In this document: one piece after another, positions 11,608 through 23,954 of the stretch | How positions within the stretch are numbered: the stretch's first letter is position 1 | How the letters are laid out: each line of letters starts with the position of its first letter | Assembly: GCF_030463535.1 (NCBI RefSeq) | Contig: NC_132901.1 | Coordinates: forward strand, 2,627,849-2,691,848 | Length of the DNA: 64,000 bases | Direction of reading: 5' to 3' | Origin: Salminus brasiliensis | Taxonomy: Eukaryota; Chordata; Actinopteri; Characiformes; Bryconidae | Notes under the pieces: generated by a model | Databases searched by the model: none | What the model was told of the DNA's origin: nothing | What the model saw: the letters and a program-made list of their open reading frames with translations, nothing else | Position numbers and translations under genes: made by a program

Positions 11608-12007
11608 TCATCTGTCTGTCTGTCTGTGTGTCTGTCAGCCTGTCTGTGTGTCTGTCTGTCTGTGTGTCTGTCTGTGTGTCTGTCAGCCTGTCTGTGTCTG
11701 TCTGTCTGTGTGTCTGTCTGTGTGTCTGTCTGTCTGTATGTCTGTCAGCCTGTCTGTGTGTCTGTCTGTCTGTGTGTCTGTCTGTGTGTCTGTCTGTCTG
11801 TGTGTCTGTCAGCCTGTCTGTGTCTGTCTGTCTGTGTGTCTGTCTGTGTGTCTGTCTGTCTGTCTGTCTGTGTGTCTGTCAGCCTGTCTGTGTGTCTGTC
11901 TGTCTGTGTGTCTGTCAGCCTGTCTGTGTGTCTGTCTGTCTGTGTGTCTGTCAGCCTGTCTGTGTGTCTGTGTGTCTGTGTGTCTGTCTGCCTGTCTGTC
12001 TGTGTGG
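11608..12007. repeat. (TCTG)n microsatellite with higher-order TCAGCC punctuation
   Basis: About 400 bp of TCTG/TGTG tetranucleotides. TGTGTGTCTGTCAGCCTGTC recurs at roughly 50-65 bp spacing, so a longer unit has been amplified inside the simple repeat. All three frames are open; the cysteine/valine peptides are artefacts. Confidence 0.95.
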
Positions 12008-12276
12008 GCTTGAAAGGGAATAATAATTAACCAAATAAGGCTTAACAACAGCTTAGGCATCCCCTCATTAAAGTACCTCAAGGCTATTTTTACATACACA
12101 CACACCCACACAAACACACACACACCCACATATACACATACACAGGGGTGGACGTGTCAACATGGTCACTCCAGACTGACCTCAACACCCAATCCATTAT
12201 AAGGGTGAATATGAGCTAAACGTCCCTGGCGTTGTAAGTGACAGGTTATTAAAAGCAACAGCAGTGTATAAACACA

Positions 12277-12324
<48 letters not shown>

Positions 12325-12414
12325 CATACATTTGTAGACTGAGCATATAAGACTCACTACATGTCCAATAGCATATTACTAATTACTGTACTATAATTAC
12401 TACAGCACTGATTA
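12008..12414. other. non-coding with (CA)n at 12272-12322
   Basis: Contains CA-rich tracts at 12092-12145 and 12272-12322. Nothing else was recognised. Confidence 0.6.
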
Positions 12415-13400
12415 AATTACTGATTGCTGATTGATTACTATACTATAGATTACTATAGTACTGATTACTATAGTATGAAGTGCTACAGCACTGATTACTA
12501 TACTATAGATTACTATAGTACTGATTACTATAGTATTAAGTGCTACAGCACTGATTACTGTACTATAGATTATTATAGTACTGATTAGTGTACTATAGAT
12601 TACTATAGTACTGATTACTGTACTATAGATTACTGTAGTACTGATTACTATAGTATTAACTGCTACAGCACTGATTACTGTACTATAGATCATTATAGTA
12701 CTGATTAGTGTACTATAGATTACTATAGTACTGATTACTGTACTATAGATTACTGTAGTACTGATTACTATAGTATTAACTGCTACAGCACTGATTACTG
12801 TACTATAGATCATTATAGTACTGATTAGTGTACTATAGATTACTATAGTACTGATTACTGTACTATAGATTATTATAGTACTGATTAGTGTACTATAGAT
12901 TACTATAGCATTAATTGCTACAGCACTGATTACTATAGTACTGATTACTATACTAGACTACTATAGTACTGATTACTATAGTATTAAGTGCTACAGCACT
13001 GATTACTGTACTATAGATTTTTATAGTATTAATTACTACACCACTCATTACTATAGTACTGTATTGATTGATACTGATTACTGTACTTTAGATTATTATA
13101 GTACTGATTGGTGTACTATAGATTACTATAGTATTAATTACTACAGCACTAATTACTATACAACTGATTACTATAGTACTAATTACTATACTAAATGTAG
13201 TATAGTAATTAGTACTATAGTATAGTACAGTAGTCAATACTACAGTATTGACTAATGTACTATAGACCATTCAACTTTAAAATACTACAGTATTGATTAC
13301 TATACTATAGATGACTACATCTCTGATAACTATAGTATTGATTACTATTGATTACTACACTTTCAATTACTATAATACAGAGTACTACATTTTCTAGTAC
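12415..13400. repeat. AT-rich array of TGATTACTATAGTAC units with palindromic cores
   Basis: Units of about 30 bp built from ACTGATTACT(A/G)TA(C/G)TATAGATTA. They group into longer units of roughly 120 bp marked by TTAACTGCTACAGCACTGAT (12657, 12777 and further). TACTATAGTA, a perfect 10-bp palindrome, occurs many times. The array decays after 13300. Confidence 0.9.
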
Positions 13401-13686
13401 TACGTAACTGCATATTTACTTATTACTAAATAATAAGTAAATAACTAAGTAATTATAACTACAGATATTCTACTTTGAATCATGATACTATAGATAACTA
13501 CTTAATCCACTTTAATTTCGTTAAAAACTGTGTATTAAAAACGACTACTAAACAGACCTAACGATGTTAATTCATCATAATAACCATATATACCAAACAT
13601 GTGTGTGTGTCTTTAATGGTGTCTTCTGGTCGGTGTAAGATGCTGATAAAATGCAATATTACACTAAACTACTACTAGATTTAAGT

Positions 13687-13720
<34 letters not shown>

Positions 13721-14001
13721 CCTGCCTTCTCTTAGCTAGCATATAATGAATCTGCAGTTTGTTCTGGCCCATTTAAGAGCGCTAGGCCCAGCTCTTTTCT
13801 GACCTGGGACAATAGCCAAAACACACCCACCCACACACACACACACACATACACACACACACACACACACAACCTTTGCTTTAGGTATTGAGTTCAATGC
13901 ACACAATCACACACTCAGGCACACACAGCTGACAGTGGGTTTCCAGGGATTCTTTGTTTAGCATTTCAGCTCATAAATCAAACTGTGTGTGTATTTATTT
14001 A

Positions 14002-14041
<40 letters not shown>

Positions 14042-14650
14042 AGGGTTAGACAATATGGTCATCACTGTACAATTTCCTTTTTATTGAGTTACCGTCAGTA
14101 ATTACTCCACTCCTTCATGTACATCTACACTATGTGTCCAAAAGTTTGCAGACACCCCTTTCTAATGAATGCATTCAGCTCCTTTCAGCTGCACCCACTA
14201 CTGCCACAGATGTGCAAATGCACACATCTGGACTCCCTGGAGCAGAGCAACAAACGGGAACCTAACAGCCCCAATGCCGTCTAACGCCAGGCCAGGCGTG
14301 GGCTAGTAGAGGGGCGTAAAGAAGCCCCCCCCGAGCATTGAGCTGTGGAGCAGTGGAAGAACTGTGCTCTCCGGAACGATGGGTGGTGCTCCATCCAATA
14401 CTTTTGGGATAACTTGGGGGTGAGATGACTGCAATCAAATCCTCACAGCAATGCTCCTCCGAGATCTAGTACGGAGGATCAACTCTCTCTCTTTTTTTAA
14501 TACCCCTCATTTCGGAAGAAACCATGGACGAGCACGAGGTGTCCAAATACTTTTGTCCATTTATTGCATTTGTTTGTTGTGTTATTTGTGAGTCTAATCC
14601 TTTGGCATGTGTGTGTGTGTGTGTGTTTTTGTGGTTTTACGCATTCTGGT

Positions 14651-14687
<37 letters not shown>

Positions 14688-14819
14688 CAGACAGTCAGTT
14701 CAGTTCAGTAGACGGTAGAAGCGGTCAGTCAAGCAGCCATTAAGTCCACATTAAATATGAAAGATGAAAAATTAAAATTAAATAAATAACTCGAGCCGAG
14801 CTGACATTGATTCGAGGCG

Positions 14820-14851
<32 letters not shown>

Positions 14852-14959
14852 TACAGTGGCTTCCAGCATGCCCGCAAAGATGTGATGACACAGCTATAAC
14901 AGATTTACACAGTTTGTTTCTATGGCCATGAACCACAGCAGAGAGAAAGAGCCTATTGT

Positions 14960-15003
<44 letters not shown>

Positions 15004-15160
15004 TAAGCTAAATGCTAACGGGTGGGTAGCAGGTGTTGCCGGACCCTTAAATCATCAAGCAAATGAGTGATGAGCAACATGTCTGAATCTGCTAATGATT
15101 AATATTAGGGGTCCTATTTGGGACCACGTTCCCGTCCAATCTCAGGGAAAAGGAAGCTAG

Positions 15161-15205
<45 letters not shown>

Positions 15206-15260
15206 TACCAGGAAAACCACATTCCCATTACTTCATCCTCAACCATCAACCACAAGCACT
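13401..15260. repeat. microsatellite-dense non-coding DNA
   Basis: (TG)n lies at about 13690-13718, 14003-14040, 14609-14626 and 15163-15202. (CA)n lies at about 13829-13870, 14655-14684, 14824-14850 and 14960-15001. That is eight dinucleotide tracts within 1.6 kb. An M1 copy at 14127-14564 sits among them. No genes were recognised. Confidence 0.85.
14127..14564 (+). mobile_element. M1 non-autonomous DNA transposon, near-complete
   Basis: The left end GTGTCCAAAAGTTTGCAGAC is followed by GCATTCAGCT(C/A)CTTT. Middle blocks are GCCAGGCCAGGCGTGGGCTA and GAGCATTGAGCTGTGGAGCA. The right end is GGTGTCCAAATACTTTTGTC. The copy is non-coding. Confidence 0.8.
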
Positions 15261-15269
15261 GGCGGGCTG

Positions 15270-16320
15270 CTTTACTTAAGAGCTTGCGAGGCTAACGCTG
15301 CTAGCAAGTAGCTCACTTAGCACTACGCTAACTGCCTAAATCACCCAAATCACCACACGTTTACCTCAGATTAGATGTTTACTCCTATCTAACGGACTTG
15401 TTTATGGCTACCGCTGTTTTTAGCTATGCTAACGTAGCCTACTTTAGCCCATGTTTATAGATAGCATGAGTCACGCAGGGTTAGAAAGCACGTAAGCTAA
15501 TGAACACCTCTACGCGATTTGAGGCGAGAATGTGGCGACTGGTGGGGTCAAAACTTTCCTCCTCAGTTAGCGACATTAGCTTCGTAGCTTTGTAAGGAAG
15601 CTAACGGCGCCAAACGTGAGGTTTCTGGCACTGTATGGCTTACTGTTAGCATCATATAATCATTGACATGGCTTCGAGATGGCTACTGGTCTTTTTTGCT
15701 ATGCTAACGTAGCCTACTTTAGCCCATGCTTATAGATAGCAGTGAGTCACGCAGGGTTAGAAAGCACATAAGCCAGTCTATCGACGATTGCCGAACGTGA
15801 GTGTGGCGACTGGTGGAGTCTAAACTTTCCTCATCAGTTAGCGACATTAGCTTCGTAGCTTCGTAAGGAAGCTAATGGCGCCAAACGTGAGGTTTCTGGC
15901 ACTGTATGGCTTACTGTTAGCACCAAATAAGGATAAAGATATACTTCAGATATGTTAGCTATAAACATGGCCATGGCTCCAAGATGGCTACCGCTGTTTT
16001 TAGCTATGCTAACATAGCCTACTTTAGCCCATGTTTATAGATAGCAGTGAATCACGCAGGGTTAGAAAGCACGTAAGCTAATTAACACCTCTACGCGATT
16101 TGAGGCGAGAATGTGGCGACTGGTGGGGTCAAAACTTTCCTCCTCAGTTAGCGACATTAGCTTCGTAGCTTTGTAAGGAAGCTAACAGTACCAAACGTGA
16201 GGTTTCTGCCACTGTATGGCTTACTGTTAGCACCATATAATCATTGACATGGCTTCGAGATGGCTACTGGTCTTTTTAGCTATGCTAACGTAGCCTACTT
16301 TAGCCCATGTAGCTAACAAG
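15270..16320. repeat. tandem repeat of about 275-305 bp, roughly four copies
   Basis: GCTATGCTAACGTAGCCTAC recurs at 15423, 15698, 16003 and 16279 (spacing 275, 305, 276). It is accompanied by TCACGCAGGGTTAGAAAGCA, CAGTTAGCGACATTAGCTTC and GAGGTTTCTGGCACTGTATG. The units are rich in GCTA/TAGC words. No coding potential was seen. Confidence 0.9.
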
Positions 16321-16344
16321 CTAAAAAAAAAAACAATTTTTTTA

Positions 16345-16560
16345 AACGGCACTCTGACCCCAACCAGGATGCCATGGAGGACTGGACCCTGTTGTCCCTG
16401 CTATCTGTGTGATGACCCTCAGCATAAATGGATGTTCATGAGACATGTGTCCAGTGTCCAGATATGGTGAGCCTATGTCCACTGCAGCCTCAGCTTTCTG
16501 TTCTTGGCGGACAGAAGCGGAACCTGATGTAGCCATTATGCTAAGGCGACTGGGCCTCTC
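16345..16560 (-). mobile_element. fossil Tc1-like transposase fragment
   Basis: Read on the minus strand from about 16515, a frame gives PLLSAKNRKLRLQ followed by a stop, then AHHIWTLD. This resembles the stretch of fish Tc1-like transposases just before the first half of the catalytic domain. Frameshifts and stops show it is dead. From 16560 to 16918 nothing else was recognised. Confidence 0.6.
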
Positions 16561-16918
16561 TGGAGCCCGTCCTTCAACACTGACACAATTCACGAGGCAT
16601 TAGCTAATGTGTCCATTCCAATTAGCGCAAACTAGTCAGCGTCCAACAGACCAGGCAGTGGACAGTGGCTTCTAGAAGCATCCTAAACCAGGCCAAGGTA
16701 AAAAAAAGATGAACGCATTCCTCGCTAATCAAGCCCATGCAAGTGTAGAGGCCTTTTTAATGCTCATCGTCTTTTCCACATTAGCTTTGTCTAGCCTTAG
16801 CCTGGCCGCCATCAACAGTTCACTGTTACAATTTGTAGCAGGGTGCGGCATGCCTTTAAACAAATCGCCATGATGTGCCAACCCTAGTTTGTCAAGGTAA
16901 CACTGGGAGCAGTGGCAT

Positions 16919-17194
16919 ACACTATATTGACAAAAGTATTGGGACACCTGCTCATTTTATTGTTTCTTCTGAAATCAAGGCTATTAAAAAAGGGGTGTCT
17001 CTGCTGTCCAGGGAGGAAGGCTTTCGACTAGATTTTGGAGGAGCATTGCTGTGAGGATTTGACTGCATTCAGTGCCTAGAGGTCAGGAGGTTGGATGAAC
17101 TCACGCCTGGCCTGGCGCTGGCAATGGGTGCAACTTTAAGTAGCTGAATGCGTTCATTAGAAGGGGTGTCCACAAACTTTTGGACGCATGGTGT
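16919..17194 (-). mobile_element. M1 non-autonomous DNA transposon, internally deleted, both ends present
   Basis: Runs from CACTATATTGACAAAAGTAT to GGGTGTCCACAAACTTTTGG, with GCATTGCTGTGAGGATTTGA inside. About half the full element is missing from the middle. Confidence 0.8.
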
Positions 17195-17785
17195 ACTTTT
17201 TTCCGGTATGTTTGCCAGTGAGAGCTGTTAGCTTCTCTACCACGTCCTTGGCAGCACCCTCATGTTATCGCAGTAATACATTTGAGGTCGTGCTGAACTG
17301 TGAGATACTGGCACTGGTGTGTTGATCTACTTGACCTTTCGGCCTTGTGCCTTGACCCCGTCGCAGCGGTGCCAAAATCTCACGGTAAAATGGCATAGCA
17401 TAGCGACAGTGTCCATCGGGTTTCCACTGGAGGTGCACATCGCTTTCGTTAATGCCTTGGTGAAGATGAGCCATTCGTGCTAATATGCTGACCCGCTGGG
17501 CTCAATCTTGGCACACTGGACACTCGGGGGGTCATTCGGGTTTCCGGTAATCACCCGCATTACTGGAATGTGCACAAGCCTCAGCCAGATTTCGCATCAT
17601 AAAATGCTGCCAAAACACTCAATGCTCTGATTCTAATTAGAGGATCTAACAGGGTTACCGCCGTACACCAAATCCCCAGTGCTGAATTTACACGGTACTG
17701 AATGAGCACATGCAGTGCTGGGTTAACGCATTCAGTACTGAACTGACACACCTTCTGCATTCTCAGATTACACCTCTGGAGTTTA
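17195..17785. other. unique non-coding sequence
   Basis: No repeat, splice structure or recognisable protein was seen. The first degenerate units of the following 37-bp array appear from about 17690. Confidence 0.5.
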
Positions 17786-20213
17786 ATTAGCTGCTAATTA
17801 TTCAGTACTGTATACCCAACACTGTAGCTGTTAATTATTCAGTACTGTATACCCCACACTGTAGCTGCTAATTATTCAGTACTGTATACCCCACACTGTA
17901 GCTGCTAATTATTCAGTACTGTATACCCCACACCGTAGCTGCTAATTATTCAGTACTGTATACCCCACACTGTAGCTGTTAATTATTCAGTACTGTATAC
18001 CCCACACTGTAGCTGCTAATTATTCAGTACTGTATACCCCACACTGTAGCTGTTAATTATTCAGTACTGTATACCCCACACTGTAGCTGCTAATTATTCA
18101 GTACTGTATACCCCACACCGTAGCTGCTAATTATTCAGTACTGTATACCCTACACTGTAGCTGCTAATTATTCAGTACTGTATACCCCACACTGTAGCTG
18201 TTAATTATTCAGTACTGTATACTCAACACTGTAGCTGCTAGTTAATCAGTACTGTATACCCCACACTGTAGCTGCTAATTATTCAGTACTGTATACTCAA
18301 CACTGTAGCTGCTAGTTAATCAGTACTGTATACCCCACACTGTAGCTGCTAATTATTCAGTACTGTATACCCAACACTGTAGATGCTAATTATTCAGTAC
18401 TGTATACCCCACACTGTAGCTGCTAATTATTCAGTACTGTATACCCCACACTGTAGCTATTAATTATTCAGTACTGTATACTCAACACTGTAGCTGCTAG
18501 TTAATCAGTACTGTATACCCCACACTGTAGCTGCTAATTATTCAGTACTGTATACCCCACACTGTAGCTGCTAATTATTCAGTACTGTATACCCAACACT
18601 GTAGCTGCTAATTATTCAGTACTGTATACCCCACACTGTAGCTGTTAATTATTCAGTACTGTATACTCAACACTGTAGCTGCTAGTTAATCAGTACTGTA
18701 TACCCCACACTGTAGCTGCTAATTATTCAGTACTGTATACCCTACACTGTAGCTGCTAATTATTCAGTACTGTATACCCCACACTGTAGCTGCTAATTAT
18801 TCAGTACTGTATACCCCACACTGTAGCTGTTAATTATTCAGTACTGTATACTCAACACTGTAGCTGCTAGTTAATCAGTACTGTATACCCCACACTGTAG
18901 CTGCTAATTATTCAGTACTGTATACCCCACACTGTAGCTGTTAATTATTCAGTACTGTATACCCCACACTGTAGCTGCTAATTATTCAGTACTGTATACC
19001 CTACACTGTAGCTGCTAATTATTCAGTACTGTATACCCCACACTGTAGCTGCTAATTATTCAGTACTGTATACTCAACACTGTAGCTGCTAGTTAATCAG
19101 TACTGTATACCCCACACTGTAGCTGCTACTTAATCAGTACTGTATACCCCACACTGTAGCTGCTAATTATTCAGTACTGTATACCCCACACTGTAGATGC
19201 TAATTATTCAGTACTGTATACCCCACACTGTAGCTGCTAGTTAATCAGTACTGTATACCCCACACTGTAGCTGCTACTTAATGAGTACTGTATACCCCAC
19301 ACTGTAGCTGCTAATTATTCAGTACTGTATACTCAACACTGTAGCTGTTAATTATTCAGTACTGTATACTCAACACAGTAGCTGCTAGTTAATCAGTACT
19401 GTATACCCCACACTGTAGCTGCTACTTAATGAGTACTGTATACCCCACACTGTAGCTGCTAATTATTCAGTACTGTATACCCCACACTGTAGCTGCTACT
19501 TAATGAGTACTGTATACCCCACATTGTAGCTGCTCATTATTCAGTACTGCATACCCCACACTGTAGCTGCTAAGTACTCAGTACTGTATACCCAACACTG
19601 TAGCTGCTAATTATTCAGTACTGTATACCCCACATTGTAACTGTTAATTATTCAGTACTGTATACCCCACACTGTAGCTGCTAATTATTCAGTACTGTAT
19701 ACTCAACACTGTAGCTGCTAATTATTCAGTACTGTATACCCCACACTGTAGCTGCTAATTATTCAGTACTGTATACCCCACACTGTAGCTGCTAATTATT
19801 CAGTACTGTATACTCAACACTGTAGCTGCTAATTATTCAGTACTGTATACCCAACACTGTAGCTGCTACTTAATCAGTACTGTATACTCAACACTGTAGC
19901 TGCTAATTATTCCGTACTGTATACCCCACACTGTAGCTGCTAATTATTCAGTACTGTATACTCAACACTGTAGCTGTTAATTATTCCGTACTGTATACCC
20001 CACACTGTAGCTGCTAATTATTCAGTACTGTATACTCAACACTGTAGCTGTTAATTATTCAGTACTGTATACTCAACACAGTAGCTGCTAATTATTCAGT
20101 ACTGTATACCCCACACTGTAGCTGCTACTTAATCAGTACTGTATACTCAACACTGTAGCTGCTAATTATTCAGTACTGTATACCCCACACTGTAGCTGCT
20201 AATTATTCAGTAT
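17786..20213. repeat. 37-bp minisatellite, about 65 copies (2.4 kb)
   Basis: Units of 37 bp, for example starting at 17824 and 17861. Each reads GTAGCTGCTAATTATTCAGT followed by ACTGTATACCCCACACT. Each unit holds the 8-bp palindrome CAGTACTG and the 6-bp palindrome GTATAC. Variants (TTAATT, CTAGTTAATCAG, CTCAACACT) recur in blocks. It is the largest array in the window and stops about 300 bp before a CpG-rich region. Confidence 0.97.
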
Positions 20214-20529
20214 TATTCCGCCGGCTCGATGTTAACTCGGCTCTGCGTGTGTTGGGGATCTGTCTAGGCGTTTCCGCTTCTTAATCCTCTCTGGTCAGTA
20301 TAAATGACCAGTGGGCAGCAGAGCTACAGCAGCGTCCCGGCCTGCATGCATGTGGGTGTTCTCCACCAATCAGGCTGGTGCAGGAACAGCCCGTGAGCCA
20401 CAGCGTTCCTGTGCAACTCCACAGCACTTCTACAGTAACTCCCCTCACTGTAGCTGCGCTCCGGCTTTGAATTCGAATCAGAACCGCTAACAGTGTGAAC
20501 GCTCGAGCGATGATCGCCATGGAAACGGC

Positions 20530-20890
20530 ATCGTTAACACACTAATAAACCAGCCTGTTCGCTCGCGCGCGCTCGCTCGCTCCGGCACTCCAGCCCTTCC
20601 AGCTGAAGCGGGACTGAAAGCAGCTCGCGCTGCCGGCCAGCTCTTACCGTGTGCGCGCGCGCCCAGCAGATTTTCTCTCGCGCTGCTCTCCGCTCGCGTG
20701 ATCTTCCTGATCTTCCGGTGGCGTCAGAAATGATTAATATATAAAAAACTGAATAATACAAATAATACTAACAGCCTAATGAAATCAGAAAGGCCGCGCT
20801 CACCTGCGCGAGACCGAGCCGCAGACTACAAAGCTGCTCTCGCTATTTCCCTCTCGCGCTCTCTGCGCGAGCAGCAACACCTCTCCCTCT

Positions 20891-20939
<49 letters not shown>

Positions 20940-21270
20940 GCTCGATGCAGCGCTGCGGTCACCGTGCGCGAGCAGCAGCAGCAGCAGGAGGAGGAGGAGG
21001 CGCGAGATCCCCGTTTGTTTTTGCGCGATTGAGATGCTGATGGAGCGCGCGCTCGCTCGCGAGAGGAGGAGGAAGAAGAAGAAGGGGAAAGCGATGGCGT
21101 CACACGCACGCGTGACGGCTCCGGTCCAGGAATGCGCGCGAGCTTTTTTAGTCCAGCGCGAGCTGAAGTCCAGCGCGCTCTCGCGCCGCTGGCTGACATT
21201 CGCAGTAGCCATAGCAACGCGGGAGTGGACGGGTCCACGGTCACGAGGGCAGGAGGAAGGTCGTGCACGC
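20530..21270 (-). promoter_or_regulatory. CpG-rich island, candidate promoter and untranslated first exon of a leftward gene
   Basis: Dense CG dinucleotides (GCTCGCGCGCGCTCGCTCGC near 20560 and many more) contrast with the CpG-poor surroundings. It includes (CT)n at 20885-20936 and trinucleotide runs CAG/GAG at 20970-21000 and GAA at 21063-21085. On the minus strand CACACG|GTAAGAGC at about 20648 is a strong splice donor. A CCAAT box (ACCAATCAGG) lies at 20363. In human, SORBS2 runs away from TLR3 in this direction; whether this island belongs to sorbs2 is a guess. Confidence 0.5.
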
Positions 21271-21299
21271 GGAGACGAAGCTCTTCTTCATGTAAATCA

Positions 21300-21745
21300 T
21301 CAAAAATGTGAAAAAAAAACAAAACATGGCAAAAACAATCAAATATGACCCCAATACCCTAATATTGATCCTAATATTACCCCAAAATGATCAAAAATAA
21401 ATTATATTGTATAATATAAAATATCAAAAATGAACTAAAAAGGATTCTGACCCAAAACCCACAACAGAACCAACGCTTCCCCAAAGGACAATCAAAAATA
21501 TATGATAAATAAATGATCAGAAATGACCTAAAAAATGATTCTGACCCAAATAATCAATCAATAAATACCTCCTGAACTTCACAAAGGATATCTAATATTA
21601 ACCAAAGAATCATGGCCCAAAAATGACCCGAAACACCATCCAAAAAGTCATCACATAATGACCCACAAACGATCCAAATATTACCCAAGCACTCATCAAA
21701 AACAACAAAACGACCCAGAAGCATCAACACCCAATACATTATTCA
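21300..21745. repeat. AT-rich degenerate repeat of AATGACCCAAA type
   Basis: Loose recurrence of AAAATGA(C/T)C, GATTCTGACCCAAA and ATCAAAAAT. No coding potential was seen. Confidence 0.6.
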
Positions 21746-21782
21746 GCGGTAGCCTGGTGACCCACATATGGAACCAGTCGCA

Positions 21783-21915
21783 CTACACACACCGTACACA
21801 CACCGTACACACACTGTACACACACCGTACACACACCGTACACACACTGTACACACACCGTACACACACCGTACACACACTGTACACACACCGTACACAC
21901 ACCGTACACACACTC
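21783..21915. repeat. 11-bp tandem repeat ACACACCGTAC
   Basis: About 12 copies of ACACAC(C/T)GTAC. Every third copy carries T instead of C (CTGTAC), giving a 33-bp higher-order unit. Confidence 0.93.
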
Positions 21916-22089
21916 TGCCTCAGCAGACTCGCAGACTACTCTGCAGCTCAGCAGGTGTAAAGCAGACGGCTACAATCAGCCCACTCATAACACACAGCCA
22001 ATCCCTCTGCACTGCTGCTGATTCAATACAGAGAGAATACACACTGCAGAGGAATCCAGACCATCAGTGACGTGGTTGCCGGGTGATTT

Positions 22090-23125
22090 CTTATAGATCT
22101 GTAGTACTGTAGTACTGTACTGTACACTACTGTACTACTACTACTACTGTACTACCTCTACTGTACTACTGTATACCACTGTACTATCTCTACTGTACTA
22201 CTACTACTGTACATTACTGTATTACTAATACTGTACTACCTCTACTGTACTACTACTACTGTACATTACTGTATTACTACTACTGTACTACTACTACTAC
22301 TACTACTGTACTACTACTACTACTGTACACTACTGTACTACCACTGTACACCAATGTACTACTACTGTACTCTACTGTACTACTACTACTGTACTACTGT
22401 ACACTACTGTACTACCACTGTACACCAATGTACTACTACTGTACTCTACTGTACACTACTGTACTACTACTGTACACCAATGTACTACTACTGTACACTA
22501 CTGTACTACTACTACTACTACTACTGTACTACTACTGTACACCACTGTATTACTACTATATACCACTGTACTACTACTACTGTACTACTACTGTACACTA
22601 CTGTACTATTACTACTGTACACCACTGTACTACTACTATATACCACTGTACTACTACTACTGTACTACTACTGTACACTACTGTACTATTACTACTGTAC
22701 ACCACTGTACTACTACTATATACCACTGTACACTACTGTACTACTACTACTGTACTACTACTGTACACTACTGTACTATTACTACTGTACACCACTGTAC
22801 TACTACTATACACCACTGTACTACTACTACTGTACTACTACTGTACTATTACTACTGTACACCACTGTACTACTACTATACACCACTGTACTACTACTAC
22901 TGTACTACTACTGTACACTACTGTACTATTACCACTGTACACCACTGTACTACTACTATATACCACTGTACTACTACTACTGTACTACTACTGTACTATT
23001 ACTACTGTACACCACTGTACTACTACTATATACCACTGTACACTACGGTACTATTACTACTGTACACCACTGTACTACTACTACTGTTCTACTACTACTG
23101 TACACCACTGTACTACTAGTACTGT
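22090..23125. repeat. (TAC)n-based array with CTGTAC/CACTGTAC punctuation
   Basis: About 1 kb of CTACTACTGTACTACT-type sequence. CACCACTGTACTACTACTAT recurs at 60-120 bp spacing. It is low in complexity, and the tyrosine/threonine/leucine peptides read from it are artefacts. Confidence 0.95.
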
Positions 23126-23178
23126 TTCCTTTTCCTATTCACTCTAAAACTGGGCCTGGAATATTTGACTGCATAGTA

Positions 23179-23225
<47 letters not shown>

Positions 23226-23870
23226 AACTGCAGTCGGGGGTGTCCCTGCCTCATGAAATTTTAAAGTGTTTTTGTGCAGAGAGGAGACGGCACGGTCTGC
23301 TGAGTTCATGAGAGAGCAATGAGAGACACTGCTGACTTGACCATACAGCAAACTCCCACGTTTATGCTAATATGCTAATATGCTAATAGTTTATAGCATT
23401 AGTGCTAGCAATGCTAAAACAAGCAAATTCTGCAAATTCCCATAAAACCTTATATTCATGAATATTCTGCAGAGCTTGCAAACTAGCATTGGGCGGAGTG
23501 GGCGGAGCCTGCAGATGTCCAGGTACGTCCAGGTTCTAACTCAGTTAGCCATCCGGATCTGTCCACTGTTCATTACTGGAGTGGCGTCCCACCTCTCCAG
23601 ATCAGCCCCACCTCCGTCTATAGGAGAGATGAAAGATGTCCAAATATAACCCCAGCACTGATTGCTGACCTTTGCAGTGGAACAGCGCACGTGTGGGGGG
23701 GTCTGGACGTCTGGTATGCTGGGCTCTGATAGCTGAAGGAGCAGGATGAAGAGGAGGTAACCTTCATCCTCCAAAGATGGACAACCTCTACAAAAGCTGT
23801 GATGAGCCTGGATTCGAGAGGGCAGAGCACGACAGAACACAACACCTTTTAGATATAACCCCCCACCCCC

Positions 23871-23904
<34 letters not shown>

Positions 23905-23950
23905 ACACACACACACAGACCCACACAGTAGAACAGCAAATATCAGTCTG
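23126..23950. other. unique non-coding sequence with TG and CA tracts
   Basis: (TG)n lies at 23180-23222 and (CA)n at 23873-23920. The bases between (23225-23870) show no recognisable gene. Confidence 0.6.
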
Positions 23951-23954
23951 GATT

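Noticed and set aside
11555..12030. Cysteine/valine-rich frames of 130-150 residues resembling small cysteine-rich proteins
   Set aside because: Translation of a (TCTG)n/(TGTG)n microsatellite, open in all three frames.
16342..16593. 83-residue minus-strand protein
   Set aside because: The region matches a decayed Tc1-like transposase in another frame, so this frame is an accident.
17786..20213. CRISPR-like array (65 regular repeats)
   Set aside because: Repeats are contiguous with no unique spacers and the context is a vertebrate genome; it is a minisatellite.
20779..21348. 189-residue plus-strand frame in the CpG island
   Set aside because: Basic low-complexity peptide dominated by GA/CT and trinucleotide repeats; no domain. 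The region is better explained as promoter/5' UTR.
22354..23181. Tyrosine-rich 275-residue frame
   Set aside because: Translation of a (TAC)n-type repeat.
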